Notes under the pieces: generated by a model
What the model was told of the DNA's origin: nothing
What the model saw: the letters and a program-made list of their open reading frames with translations, nothing else
Database searches by the model: none
NCBI GenBank assembly: GCA_020720365.1
Contig: DYOU01000004.1
Location: forward strand, 1-42,848
Length of the DNA: 42,848 nucleotides
Direction: 5' to 3'
Source: Candidatus Elulimicrobium sp.
Lineage (GTDB): Bacteria > Omnitrophota > Gorgyraeia > Zapsychrales > Fredricksoniimonadaceae
Part shown: positions 1-9,845 of the stretch, piece after piece
Position numbering within the stretch: position 1 is the stretch's first letter
Layout of the letters: each line of letters opens with the position of its first letter
Position numbers and translations under genes: made by a program

Positions 1-3000
1 ACGCGGCATCCAGATCCCAGACATAAGCGATCCAGCCGGACATTCCCGCCGCAAAATTCCGGCCGGTATTTCCTAAAACAACCACACGACCGCCAGTCAT
101 ATATTCACACCCGTGATCGCCGACACCTTCCACAACCGCACAGCCACCGGAATTGCGCACACAAAAACGTTCGCCCGCAACTCCTCGAAAATACGCTTCG
201 CCACAAATCGCCCCATATAACACAACGTTTCCAACGATAATATTATCTTCGGCAACCATAGGGGACTTCCGGGAAGGATAAACAATGATCCGTCCACCGG
301 AAAGGCCTTTTCCTACATAATCGTTCGAATCACCCTCAAGCTCAAATGTCACCCCTCGGGAAAGGAAGGCCCCGAAACTCTGCCCGCCGGAACCGGTATA
401 ATTCACATGAACAGACCCTTCCGGAAGGCCTGCCATCCCATAACGCCGCGCAATGGCCGAGCTTAACATCGTCCCGACCGTACGATTAATATTCTTGACT
501 TCCATCGAAAGGCGCACCGGCTTATTATTTTCCAACGCTTCTTTACATTGTTCGATCAGAACATTATCCAACGCCTTTTCCAGGCCATGCTCCTGCTTTA
601 AACAATGATGGATCGGAATATCTTTCGATACATCCGGCCGATGCAGGATATTCGTCAGATCGATCCCCTTCAACTTCCAATACTGGATCACATCTTTTGG
701 CTCAAGCCTGTCCACACGGCCGACCATGTCTTCAAACTTTCTGAAACCCAACTCAGCCATCAACTCACGGACTTCCTCGGCAAGGAACAAAAAGAAATTC
801 ACCACATATTCCGGCTTACCGCGAAATCTCGCGCGCAAGGCCGGATCCTGTGTGGCAATACCGACCGAACAAGCATCCAGATGGCACTTGCGCAGCATCA
901 CACACCCCATCGTCACCAGGGCAATCGTCGCGAATCCGAATTCATCCGCGCCCAACATCGCGGCTATCACTACGTCACGGCCGGTCTTCAACTGGCCATC
1001 AGCCTGCACACGAATACGCCCGCGCAGATCGTTCATGACCAGGACCTGCTGTGCTTCCGCAAGCCCAAGTTCCATCGGCAGACCGGCATGTTTGATCGAG
1101 GTTTGCGGCGAAGCGCCTGTGCCGCCGTCATACCCGGAAATAAGGACATGATCGGACTTGCCTTTGGACACACCCGCAGCAACTGTCCCTACACCAATCT
1201 CGGAGACCAATTTCACACTGACATCCGCCTGAGGATTCGCATTCTTCAGGTCGTGGATAAGCTGAGCCAGGTCCTCGATCGAATAAATATCATGATGCGG
1301 AGGAGGGGAAATGAGCTGAACCCCGGCGGTTGTTCCACGGGTCTGCGCGATCTCCTTCGTTACCTTATGGCCTGGCAGCTGACCGCCCTCACCAGGCTTC
1401 GCTCCCTGAGCCATCTTGATCTGCATCTGATCGGCATTCACCAGATATTCAATATTCACACCAAAACGCCCTTGAGCGACCTGCTTGATACGGCTGCGGC
1501 GAATATCACCATTAGCATCTGGTTTAAACCGTAAAGGATCCTCTCCCCCCTCACCGGTATTCGAAAACCCGCCTAAACGGTTCATGGCAATGGCCAGCGT
1601 TTCATGCGCTTCTTTGGAAATAGACCCGTAACTCATAGCACCCGTAGCGAACCGTTTAACGATCTCGCTGGCAGGTTCTACCTCTGCCAACGAGACAGGT
1701 ATACCTTTCTTAAACTGCATTAAACCGCGGATATTGGATATCGTTCTATCCGCTTCATTAACGATCCTGGAGAACTTCTTGAACAATTGATAATCATTCG
1801 TCCGCACAGCCTGCTGCAGGGTCGCAATAACTTCAGGGTTGATCTGATGATACTCGCCGTCCTTACGCCAATGGTACCAGCCCCCCTCATCCAGCAATCT
1901 GTCGCTGGAAGGGCTTTCCGGATACCCCGCCGCATGCCGACGCAAGGTTTCTTCGGCCACAGTTTCAATATCAATACCACCGATCCGTGACGGCGTCGCT
2001 GTGAAATATTTATGGATCAACCCGTCGCCCAACCCGACCGCTTCAAAGATCTGCGCACCACAGTAAGACTGCACCGTTGAAATCCCCATCTTCGAAATAA
2101 CCTTAAAAAGCCCTTTACGCGTAGACTTAAGATAATTCTTCTCCGCGAGTTCGGCATCCAGCCCGGCGCCTTTGAAATTTCCTTTCTTCACTTCGCTCTC
2201 GATCGTCTCAAGCGCCAAATACGGATTCACCGCATTCGCGCCATATCCGATCAAGACCGCAAAATGATGCATTTCACGCGCTTCGCCCGTTTCAATAACA
2301 ATAGAAACCTGCGTACGGGTCCCCTTGCGGATCAAGTGATGATGCAAGCCCGCGCAAGCCAGCAAGGACGGCATCGCGGCATTCTTTTCATTCATTCCCC
2401 GATCAGACAAAACAAGAATGCTCACACCTTCCAAGATCGCTTTATCCACGCGTTCGAACAAGGCGATAACCGCCTTCTCCAGGCCCAAAACGCCGTCCGC
2501 GCGTTTGAACACAATAGGGAACGTCGCCGCTTTCAGCCCGCGCATATTCATATGCGCGATCTTCTCTAATTCTTTATTATTAATAACCGGACGTGACAGC
2601 CGTAAACGGCGTGCATGCCCGGGCGTCTCCGTTAAAATATTCCCTTCAGGCCCCAAATACACATTTTCCGCCATCACGATCTCCTCACGGATAGCATCCA
2701 CCGGCGGATTAGTTACCTGGGCGAAAAGTTGTTTGAAATAATTAAACAACAGTTGTGATCGATTCGACAATACAGCGACAGGATTATCCGCTCCCATGGA
2801 TCCTGTCGCTTCCTCGCCATTCTCCACCATCGGCCTCAGAACGATCGTCAGATCTTCCTGGGTATAACCGAACGCGCGTTGACGCTCCAGCAAAGTCTTT
2901 TCATTCAACCCCTGCGACTTCTTGGGCTCAGGCAGGTCCTTGATATCAACGATATTATCTTTAAGCCACTGGCCATAAGGCTTGCGGCCGGCATATGCGT

Positions 3001-4294
3001 CTTTAATCTCCTGATCATCAATAATGCGCCCTTCGAGGGTATCGATCAAAAACATTTTTCCAGGCTGCAGGCGCCACTTTCTGGCAACACGAGAAGGGTC
3101 GATCGGAAGAACACCGGTTTCAGACGCCACGATCACAAGCCCGTCTTTCGTCAGCGTATAACGCGACGGACGAAGGCCGTTACGGTCCAGCAAAGCACCG
3201 ATATAGCGGCCGTCCGTGAAACAAATACACGCCGGGCCATCCCAAGGCTCCATCAGTGTGGCATGATACTCATAGAATGCTTTTTTCTCAGGCGACATCT
3301 CTTCATTGCCCAACCACGCCTCAGGCACCATCATCATCATGGCATGCGGCAAAGGCCGGCCGGCCAAGACCAGCAACTCCAGCGCATTATCGAAACTGGC
3401 CGAATCGCTCCCGCCAGGCTCAACCACCGGATGCACCTTATGAATATCTTCACCAAAAATATCGGAAATGAACTGTTTCTCCCGCGCTCGCATCCAATTC
3501 ACATTCCCGCGCAATGTATTGATCTCACCGTTGTGGGCAATAAACCGATACGGATGCGCTAACCCCCACGTTGGAAAAGTATTCGTGCTATAGCGCGAAT
3601 GGACCAGCGCAAGAGCAGAAACCATGCTCTCATCAGCCAGGTCGCTGAAAAACGTATCTACTTGCTCGGCCATCAGCTGGCCTTTATACACGATCGTCCT
3701 AGACGACAACGAACACACATAAAAAAAGCTCTTCTGTCTGATCGCGGAAGCATTCACTTTATCTGAAATACGCTTGCGGATCACATACAGCTTACGATCA
3801 AAGGCATCCGGCGCTGTCGCCGGCCCACGCCCGATAAAAAGCATCTTGAACGCCGGCTCAACCGACCGCGCTACACGGCCGATCGTTTCACTCTTATGAG
3901 GAACATCCCTCCAGCCCAGCAGCTTCTGCCCTTCCTCATGAATAATATGTTCAAACCATTCTTCAACCGTATTGCGTTCAGAGACTTCACAAGGAAGAAA
4001 AACAATGCCGCAGCCGTAATCTCCTTCCAACGGAAGGTTCATATTCAAGGCCTGGGCCGATTTACGCAGGAAAGCATCCGGCATCTGCAGCAAAATACCT
4101 GCGCCATCCCCTGTTAAAGGGTCACATCCGCACGCCCCGCGATGAGCTAGATTTTCGAGGATCTTTATCCCCTGACGCACAATATCATGCGTCTTGCGAC
4201 CCTTGATATCGGCTATAAAACCAACACCACACGCATCATGTTCAAATTGAGGATCATACAACCCCTGTTTAGGAGGCAGCCCGCCTGTATTCAT
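1..4294 (-). CDS. gltB: Glutamate synthase (NADPH/ferredoxin) large subunit, truncated at its C-terminus by the window start
   Basis: Open minus-strand frame from ATG at 4294-4292 to the window edge, absent from the ORF track because it has no stop in the window. Reads [39 protein letters not shown]..., i.e. an N-terminal Ntn amidotransferase domain (mature Cys in DACGVGF), then the FMN-binding synthase region ([31 protein letters not shown], ...[31 protein letters not shown]) and the start of the GXGXG domain. Confidence 0.97.
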   Translation of the reverse strand, partial: MNTGGLPPKQGLYDPQFEHDACGVGFIADIKGRKTHDIVRQGIKILENLAHRGACGCDPLTGDGAGILLQMPDAFLRKSAQALNMNLPLEGDYGCGIVFLPCEVSERNTVEEWFEHIIHEEGQKLLGWRDVPHKSETIGRVARSVEPAFKMLFIGRGPATAPDAFDRKLYVIRKRISDKVNASAIRQKSFFYVCSLSSRTIVYKGQLMAEQVDTFFSDLADESMVSALALVHSRYSTNTFPTWGLAHPYRFIAHNGEINTLRGNVNWMRAREKQFISDIFGEDIHKVHPVVEPGGSDSASFDNALELLVLAGRPLPHAMMMMVPEAWLGNEEMSPEKKAFYEYHATLMEPWDGPACICFTDGRYIGALLDRNGLRPSRYTLTKDGLVIVASETGVLPIDPSRVARKWRLQPGKMFLIDTLEGRIIDDQEIKDAYAGRKPYGQWLKDNIVDIKDLPEPKKSQGLNEKTLLERQRAFGYTQEDLTIVLRPMVENGEEATGSMGADNPVAVLSNRSQLLFNYFKQLFAQVTNPPVDAIREEIVMAENVYLGPEGNILTETPGHARRLRLSRPVINNKELEKIAHMNMRGLKAATFPIVFKRADGVLGLEKAVIALFERVDKAILEGVSILVLSDRGMNEKNAAMPSLLACAGLHHHLIRKGTRTQVSIVIETGEAREMHHFAVLIGYGANAVNPYLALETIESEVKKGNFKGAGLDAELAEKNYLKSTRKGLFKVISKMGISTVQSYCGAQIFEAVGLGDGLIHKYFTATPSRIGGIDIETVAEETLRRHAAGYPESPSSDRLLDEGGWYHWRKDGEYHQINPEVIATLQQAVRTNDYQLFKKFSRIVNEADRTISNIRGLMQFKKGIPVSLAEVEPASEIVKRFATGAMSYGSISKEAHETLAIAMNRLGGFSNTGEGGEDPLRFKPDANGDIRRSRIKQVAQGRFGVNIEYLVNADQMQIKMAQGAKPGEGGQLPGHKVTKEIAQTRGTTAGVQLISPPPHHDIYSIEDLAQLIHDLKNANPQADVSVKLVSEIGVGTVAAGVSKGKSDHVLISGYDGGTGASPQTSIKHAGLPMELGLAEAQQVLVMNDLRGRIRVQADGQLKTGRDVVIAAMLGADEFGFATIALVTMGCVMLRKCHLDACSVGIATQDPALRARFRGKPEYVVNFFLFLAEEVRELMAELGFRKFEDMVGRVDRLEPKDVIQYWKLKGIDLTNILHRPDVSKDIPIHHCLKQEHGLEKALDNVLIEQCKEALENNKPVRLSMEVKNINRTVGTMLSSAIARRYGMAGLPEGSVHVNYTGSGGQSFGAFLSRGVTFELEGDSNDYVGKGLSGGRIIVYPSRKSPMVAEDNIIVGNVVLYGAICGEAYFRGVAGERFCVRNSGGCAVVEGVGDHGCEYMTGGRVVVLGNTGRNFAAGMSGWIAYVWDLDAA

Positions 4295-4330
4295 GAGATA
4301 AACTCCAGTTTATTTGCTATAAGGGCGACT

Positions 4331-4359
4331 ATTTTATGCTTTGCTTTATTTAAAAGCAA
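4331..4359 (-). promoter_or_regulatory. Candidate sigma70-type promoter upstream of gltB (TTGCTT, 17 nt, TAAAAT)
   Basis: On the minus strand TTGCTT(4359-4354)-N17-TAAAAT(4336-4331), about 37 nt upstream of the gltB ATG, followed by GGAG. Confidence 0.4.
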
Positions 4360-4418
4360 CTGTTTTTTCTTAACCAGAACCCGACTGCAAGGACAGCCGG
4401 AACAACAGGATCCGTAAC

Positions 4419-5114
4419 CTATATTTTAGAAACACGATACCGGACGATCCCCCAAAACATCGCTAAAGCCTTCAACCCATTAATCTTTTTGCCCTGACGA
4501 ACAGAACGCGCCCGATACCGAATAGGCACTTCCACGATCTTCACACCTTTACGTACCAGCTTAGCCGTCACTTCTGTTTCAAACATAAAATGAGATGATT
4601 CAATATCCAGAGAACGAATATTTCGCGCGCAAAATAACTTGTAACATGTATTAATATCTGTCAGCCCTGTACCAAACAACACATTAAAAACCACATTTGA
4701 AAAAATATTCGCCGCGCGATTCACCGGCTCCATCATTTCAATGCTTCCTTTGAACCGGGACCCATAAACAACATCCGCCTCGCCTTTTAATATAGGAGAA
4801 AGCAGCAAAGGATACTCGGACGGCTGATATTCCAGATCGGCATCTTGAATAAGGATCAAATCTCCCGTAGACTCTTTCAACCCTCGCCGAATAGCTGCGG
4901 CCTTTCCCTGATTCGGCTGTTGAAAAAAGATCCTGACGTACCTGTCTCCGTCAAAGCGCCCTAGAGCGCCAGCTGTTCGATCCGTTGACCCATCATTCAC
5001 GACAATGATCTCCCGATCGATCCCTAAAGGTAATTCAACGGCCTTCACCTCATTGATCACCCTCACCACGGTCTGTTCTTCATTATAAACAGGAATAATA
5101 ACTGAAAGTTTCAC
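4419..5114 (-). CDS. Family 2 glycosyltransferase (dolichol-phosphate mannosyltransferase-like)
   Basis: MKLSVIIPVYNEEQTVVRVINEV...IIVVNDGSTDRTAGAL...LILIQDADLEYQPSEYPLLLSPI...VVYGSRFKG: GT-A fold with DxD-like DAD. Start overlaps the nadE stop (ATGA). Confidence 0.9.
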   Translation of the reverse strand: MKLSVIIPVYNEEQTVVRVINEVKAVELPLGIDREIIVVNDGSTDRTAGALGRFDGDRYVRIFFQQPNQGKAAAIRRGLKESTGDLILIQDADLEYQPSEYPLLLSPILKGEADVVYGSRFKGSIEMMEPVNRAANIFSNVVFNVLFGTGLTDINTCYKLFCARNIRSLDIESSHFMFETEVTAKLVRKGVKIVEVPIRYRARSVRQGKKINGLKALAMFWGIVRYRVSKI

Positions 5115-6727
5115 TCAACCGCCTTATATCTGTTTGTCAACGGCAGCCGCCAGTCCTTGCCGAATGCCCGCTTGGAAATCTTGACGCCCGGCGGTGCCTG
5201 GCGTCTCTTATATTCGCTCTTATCCACCAACTCCGTCACCCGCTTGGCCGTTTGTATATCCCCGCAAGATCTGGCCATGGTTTCCAGCCCCTGATGATCC
5301 TCTACATACAGAGTCAAGAGAGCATCGAGTTCCGCATAAGGAGGCAGGGAATCCTGATCCCTCTGGCCATGGCGAAGCTCTGCCGAAGGCGCACGGGCAA
5401 TGATCGAGCCGGGGATCACTTCTTTTCCGGCCCGTTGATTAATATACGCGCAAAGCTCATATACTTTTGTCTTCAATATATCTTTAATAACCGCATACCC
5501 GCCGGACATATCTCCGTAAAGAGTACAATATCCCGTCGCCATTTCACTCTTGTTCCCTGTCGTCAGCACCAGCCAACCGAACTTGTTCGAGAACGCCATC
5601 AGCAGATTTCCGCGAATACGCGCCTGCAGGTTCTCTTCCGCCAGCCCGGAAGGCAAGCCCTTGAAATACGGCGCCAACGTCTTCAGAAAAACATCCAGGA
5701 TCGGCTCAATCGGGATCTCATGAAAAACTACCCCCAGATTCCGGGCGAGCCGCACAGCATCCTTCCGCGTCGCTTTAGCATTAAACCGCGTTGGCATGGA
5801 AATACCAATAACATTCTCGCGCCCCACCGCATCCACAGCGATCGCGGCCACCAGGGCTGAATCTATCCCGCCGGAAAGACCGATCAAGACTTTTCTGAAC
5901 CCGTTTTTCTGAATATAATCCCGCGTGCCTAAAAGAACCGCCTCATACATTTCCCGGGTACTATCAAGTTTGACGGGAAACGGCTGCGCTTTGCCTGCCG
6001 AAAGGTCACAGATCAAAAGATCTTCTTTGAACTGAAGGCCTGCCGCTATCACTTTTCCTTTCGCATTCACCACCAGACTGGAACCGTCAAAGACCAGTTC
6101 ATCCTGCCCGCCCACCAGATTGACATAAGCCCACACAACCCCTGTCTCCCGTGCACGCCGGGAGATCAACCGGACCCGGCCTTCTCTCTTGCCAAACTCA
6201 TACGGCGAACTGGAAATATTCACGATCAACTCCGCCCCGGCTTTAGCCTGCTCCCGATAAACACCGCCGTCAACCCAAACATCTTCACAAATATTCACGG
6301 CTATCCTGCACCCTTTCACCATAAACAGCTGAAATCCCTGGCCCGGTGTAAAATAACGTTTCTCATCAAACACACTGTAATTCGGTAATGCCTGTTTATG
6401 ATAAATGCCGCGCACCTTTCCGTCTGCTATAACCGCCGCGGCATTATAAAGGACTCCCCGGTGAGCCGGATCCACAAAACCTACAATCGCCGTAATTCCC
6501 CGGATCCGGCGGGCAATCATTTGAAGCGCTTTAACATTGCCCTTAATAAAATGATCTTTCAGCAAAAGGTCTTCCGGCGGATATCCGGTAACTGTCAACT
6601 CGGGAAAGATCACCAGGTCCGCTCCACGCGCCCTGGCGTCCATAGAAGACTGCAGGATCCTGTTCGCGTTTCCCTGCAGGTCCCCAACAATTATATTGAT
6701 CTGTGCCAGTGCGATCCGAATGTTCAT
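5111..6727 (-). CDS. nadE: Glutamine-dependent NAD+ synthase (nitrilase-type amidase + NAD synthase domain)
   Basis: N-terminal carbon-nitrogen hydrolase (FPELTVTGYPPEDLL, NICEDVW, NISSSPYEFGKREGR) plus the synthase P-loop LIGLSGGIDSALVAAIAVDA and TTGNKSEMATGYCTLYGDMSGG. Confidence 0.96.
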   Translation of the reverse strand: MNIRIALAQINIIVGDLQGNANRILQSSMDARARGADLVIFPELTVTGYPPEDLLLKDHFIKGNVKALQMIARRIRGITAIVGFVDPAHRGVLYNAAAVIADGKVRGIYHKQALPNYSVFDEKRYFTPGQGFQLFMVKGCRIAVNICEDVWVDGGVYREQAKAGAELIVNISSSPYEFGKREGRVRLISRRARETGVVWAYVNLVGGQDELVFDGSSLVVNAKGKVIAAGLQFKEDLLICDLSAGKAQPFPVKLDSTREMYEAVLLGTRDYIQKNGFRKVLIGLSGGIDSALVAAIAVDAVGRENVIGISMPTRFNAKATRKDAVRLARNLGVVFHEIPIEPILDVFLKTLAPYFKGLPSGLAEENLQARIRGNLLMAFSNKFGWLVLTTGNKSEMATGYCTLYGDMSGGYAVIKDILKTKVYELCAYINQRAGKEVIPGSIIARAPSAELRHGQRDQDSLPPYAELDALLTLYVEDHQGLETMARSCGDIQTAKRVTELVDKSEYKRRQAPPGVKISKRAFGKDWRLPLTNRYKAVE

Positions 6728-7416
6728 GTCGCCTTTATGATCTTAAGAAAATTTTCACAAACAAGCCTTCCGCTCTGATGAAAAGACCCTTTTATCCCGG
6801 CATAGCGCTCAAGCATGGCCGCTCGTTCACCCTGTTTCTTGACTGAAAAGTCTGCCGACCAATCCCGAATACTTTGATCCGTGATCTCCATATGAAACTG
6901 AAGCCCATACGCATTAAACCCATAACGAAAAGCCTGCACCGGACAAGCCGCAGAGGACGCCAAAACAACCGACTCTTTCGACGGAATACACATATCCCCA
7001 TGCCACTGATACACCTCAAGCGGTGACGGAATTCCGGCCAATAAAGGATCTCCTGATCCCTCGCGAGTCAAATCTACCGTGAACCAGCCGATCTCCGTCT
7101 CCGGAGAACGAACAACCTTTCCACCGGACGCCTTGGCGAGCAATTGAGCCCCGAGACAAATCCCCAAAACCGGAACGCGCGCCGCCAGCACCTTTTTTAA
7201 AAAAACATCCTCTTCTTTCAAAAAAGGATATTGCTCCTCTTCATACACATTCATCGGCCCGCCCAATGGAATAACAGCATCAATATCCCGAACGCTGTCC
7301 GGCAGACGATGACCCTGATGAAGGTCGATCACCTTCATGGCATATCCTTGTTCAATGAAGAAACTTCCCAGTGCCTCAGGGCCTTCAATTTCAACATGCT
7401 TAAGAAACATTATCAT
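6724..7416 (-). CDS. Class I glutamine amidotransferase (GMP synthase-like)
   Basis: VPVLGICLGAQLLAKASGGKV (nucleophile Cys) and YGLQFHMEITDQSI (catalytic His, Glu). Four-base overlap with nadE. Confidence 0.88.
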   Translation of the reverse strand: MIMFLKHVEIEGPEALGSFFIEQGYAMKVIDLHQGHRLPDSVRDIDAVIPLGGPMNVYEEEQYPFLKEEDVFLKKVLAARVPVLGICLGAQLLAKASGGKVVRSPETEIGWFTVDLTREGSGDPLLAGIPSPLEVYQWHGDMCIPSKESVVLASSAACPVQAFRYGFNAYGLQFHMEITDQSIRDWSADFSVKKQGERAAMLERYAGIKGSFHQSGRLVCENFLKIIKAT

Positions 7417-7450
7417 ATCATACCGCCCTTATAATTGTTAAACCCGTATG

Positions 7451-7479
7451 AAAAACAAGAAAGGGGATATCCTGCCCCT
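7451..7479 (-). terminator. Possible intrinsic terminator after glnN
   Basis: On the minus strand AGGGG-CAGGATAT-CCCCT followed by TTCTTGTTTTT. Confidence 0.5.
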
Positions 7480-7557
7480 ACGCGCGTCAGCCCTTTACAG
7501 CCTGCATGTACGGACCGGGTCTCCCCTTCCTTGATCAACGTTCAGCTCTCTACTTCT

Positions 7558-9657
7558 TCAATACAAGAATAACATCTCTGCGTACGTTGGCAGAGGCCAT
7601 AGATCCGACGGCACGATCCCTTCAAGCTCATCCGCGGCCGCGCGCGTCTGCAGCATAGCGGCTTTCATCTTGTCGGTGCAATGACAATCCAGCGCCGCTT
7701 CGATCGCTGCAATACCCGCCGCCAGGTCATCGGATAACTTGGTCACCTGGGACAAAAGCTTCTTGGCCGAAGCCGCCTTGGAACCAACACCTTCCACGGC
7801 CGTCACTGTTGCCGCCAAAGCCGCCTGATACTCCATTGCGGCCGGATAGATCTGCGTTGACGCGATCGTCCTGGCACATTCCGCTTCATAAGACAGAACG
7901 CTCTTGTAGTTATGCATATAGATCTCATAACGGGATAAGAGTTCTTTCTTTGAAAAAACAGAATGTTTTTCAAACAACTTGACCGTTGATTCATCCTCTA
8001 AAACCTGCAACGCTTCCGGCGTAGTCTTGAAATTCGGCAAGCCGCGGCGTTCTGCTTCCTTATGCCACTCTTCAGTATAATTATCGCCGTTAAAAAGAAC
8101 ACGCTTATGCTTCTTGATGATCGCCTGAAAGATCGCCTGAAGAGACTTGTTAAAATCCTTCTTCGCTCTCACATCAGCCTCAAGCTGTGTACACATAACA
8201 TCCAGCGCGTCGGCTACGATCGTATTCAGCGCCACATTCGCGCCCGAAGGGCTCATGTTAGAGCCAAGCGCGCGGAATTCAAATTTATTACCCGTGAACG
8301 CGAATGGTGAAGTGCGATTACGATCGGTAGCATCACGCGGCAATGTAGGAATAACGTCCACACCGATCTGAATCGTACCGCCGCTCTTCGCGGCCTTCGG
8401 TTCGCCCTTCTCTAACTGATCGATAATATCCGACAGCTGATCCCCAAGGAACACAGAAATGATCGCCGGAGGAGCTTCATTAGCCCCTAAACGATGATCA
8501 TTGCCAGGAGACGCTACCGTTGCGCGCAGCAGGGCCGCATTCTCATCAACCGCCTTGATGATCGCGCAAAGCGTGAAAAGGAACTTCGCATTCTCATGCG
8601 GATTAGAACCCGGATTCAACCAGTTTTTACCATCTGTACCAACAACGGACCAGTTATTATGTTTACCCGAGCCATTCACACCGGCGAACGGTTTTTCGTG
8701 CAACAAACAAGCCAGGCCATGCTTATCCGCGACCTGCTTCATAACATCCATACACATCATATTATGATCAACCGCCAGGTTCAACCGCTCAAAGATCGGT
8801 GCGAGCTCAAACTGTGCCGGAGCCACTTCATTATGACGCGTTTTCGCCGGCATCCCCAATTTCCAAAGTGTCTGGTCAAGCTCTTCCATGAACGCCAGGA
8901 TCCGCGGACGAATAGCACCAAAATAATGATCTTCCATCTGTTGATGGCGCGCCGGCTTACGGCCGAACAGGGTACGTCCTGTCTGAACAAGGTCCAAACG
9001 GGCATTATAAAATTCCTTGTCAATAAGGAAATATTCCTGCTCTGGCCCTAAAGTCACGTACGCCTTGGCGGCCGACTTCACACCGAATAACTTACCAGCA
9101 CGGCCCATCTGTTTGGCCAATGCGGCGATCGAACGAAGAAGGGGCGCTTTCTTATCAAGAGCCTCTCCGTGATAACCGCAGAAAATTGTCGGAATACACA
9201 AAGTTGCGCCTTCCTGGCCTTCTTTAATAAAAGCAGGACTGGTTGGATCCCAGGCCGTATAACCACGGGCTTCAAACGTAGCGCGTAAACCGCCAGAAGG
9301 AAAAGAAGAAGCATCCGGCTCACCCTGGATCAATTCTTTCGCAGAAAACTCCATCTTAACGCCGCCCTGGCCATCCGGAGAAATAAACGAATCATGCTTC
9401 TCGGCCGTAGTACCGGTCAAAGGCTGGAACCAATGGCAGAAATGCGTAGCGCCCTTGGAAACCGCCCAGGCCTTCATGGCTCCCGCCACTTCACCCGCGA
9501 TCGCCGGATCCAGCGCACCGCCTTCATTCATTGTCTTGCTCAAAGAGTCAAACGCCTTCTTTGAAAGCATCTTTTGCATAACATTCAGGCCGAACACATT
9601 CTCGCCGTACATGGCTTCGACTGCGCTGACCACCTTTTTGGTGTTCTTTGCTGCCAT
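7558..9657 (-). CDS. glnN: Glutamine synthetase type III
   Basis: About 700 aa, GSIII-like: THFCHWFQPLTGTTAEKHDSF, FPSGGLRATFEARGYTAWDPTSPAF, LGPEQEYFLID, MPAKTRHNEVAPAQFELAPIFE, NGSGKHNNWSV. The ORF-track start at 9663 is TTG. ATG at 9657 has AGGAGG 7 nt upstream and is preferred. Confidence 0.96.
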   Translation of the reverse strand: MAAKNTKKVVSAVEAMYGENVFGLNVMQKMLSKKAFDSLSKTMNEGGALDPAIAGEVAGAMKAWAVSKGATHFCHWFQPLTGTTAEKHDSFISPDGQGGVKMEFSAKELIQGEPDASSFPSGGLRATFEARGYTAWDPTSPAFIKEGQEGATLCIPTIFCGYHGEALDKKAPLLRSIAALAKQMGRAGKLFGVKSAAKAYVTLGPEQEYFLIDKEFYNARLDLVQTGRTLFGRKPARHQQMEDHYFGAIRPRILAFMEELDQTLWKLGMPAKTRHNEVAPAQFELAPIFERLNLAVDHNMMCMDVMKQVADKHGLACLLHEKPFAGVNGSGKHNNWSVVGTDGKNWLNPGSNPHENAKFLFTLCAIIKAVDENAALLRATVASPGNDHRLGANEAPPAIISVFLGDQLSDIIDQLEKGEPKAAKSGGTIQIGVDVIPTLPRDATDRNRTSPFAFTGNKFEFRALGSNMSPSGANVALNTIVADALDVMCTQLEADVRAKKDFNKSLQAIFQAIIKKHKRVLFNGDNYTEEWHKEAERRGLPNFKTTPEALQVLEDESTVKLFEKHSVFSKKELLSRYEIYMHNYKSVLSYEAECARTIASTQIYPAAMEYQAALAATVTAVEGVGSKAASAKKLLSQVTKLSDDLAAGIAAIEAALDCHCTDKMKAAMLQTRAAADELEGIVPSDLWPLPTYAEMLFLY

Positions 9658-9700
9658 AATCAATCCTCCTGTTATTTAAATACTCCCCTGAGCCCCTCTA

Positions 9701-9742
9701 AAATCAAAAATCCTCTTCCGAAAAGACAATTTTCGAAAGAGG
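9701..9742 (-). terminator. Intrinsic terminator/attenuator in the glnN 5' leader
   Basis: On the minus strand CCTCTTTCGAAAA-TTGTC-TTTTCGGAAGAGG (13-bp stem with one G-T, 5-nt loop, 9742-9712) followed by ATTTTTGATTT. Lies between the promoter (9797-9824) and glnN, not after a gene. Confidence 0.8.
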
Positions 9743-9755
9743 ACGTCAATGCCCT
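9740..9755 (-). promoter_or_regulatory. Candidate ANTAR-type hexaloop hairpin overlapping the attenuator stem
   Basis: On the minus strand AGGGC-ATTGAC-GTCCT: 5-bp stem (one G-T) with hexaloop having A at position 1 and G at position 4. The 3' arm shares bases 9740-9742 with the terminator 5' arm. Confidence 0.55.
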
Positions 9756-9796
9756 GCTTTGTTCATTTGCACGCTATCCCGCTTTTAATCCAACAA

Positions 9797-9824
9797 AGTA
9801 TATCCCTCAGCCAAAACTTGTCAA
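9797..9824 (-). promoter_or_regulatory. Sigma70-type promoter for glnN (TTGACA, 16 nt, TATACT)
   Basis: On the minus strand TTGACA (9824-9819), 16-nt spacer, TATACT (9802-9797). Confidence 0.75.
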
Positions 9825-9845
9825 CTATAAAAAATAGAGGGATTC

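Noticed and set aside
605-1534. 309-aa plus-strand ORF (and overlapping 726-1151 and others up to ~4.4 kb)
   Set aside because: Fully antisense to gltB, composition is low-complexity shadow sequence rich in H/R/Q, with no recognisable domain. The minus frame is clearly the coding one.
9707-9830. A complete, canonical two-hairpin ANTAR target
   Set aside because: Only one convincing A1/G4 hexaloop hairpin was found. Candidate first hairpins around GCGGGATAGCGTGCAAATGAACAAAGC do not give a clean stem with A1/G4, so I claim only a partial match.
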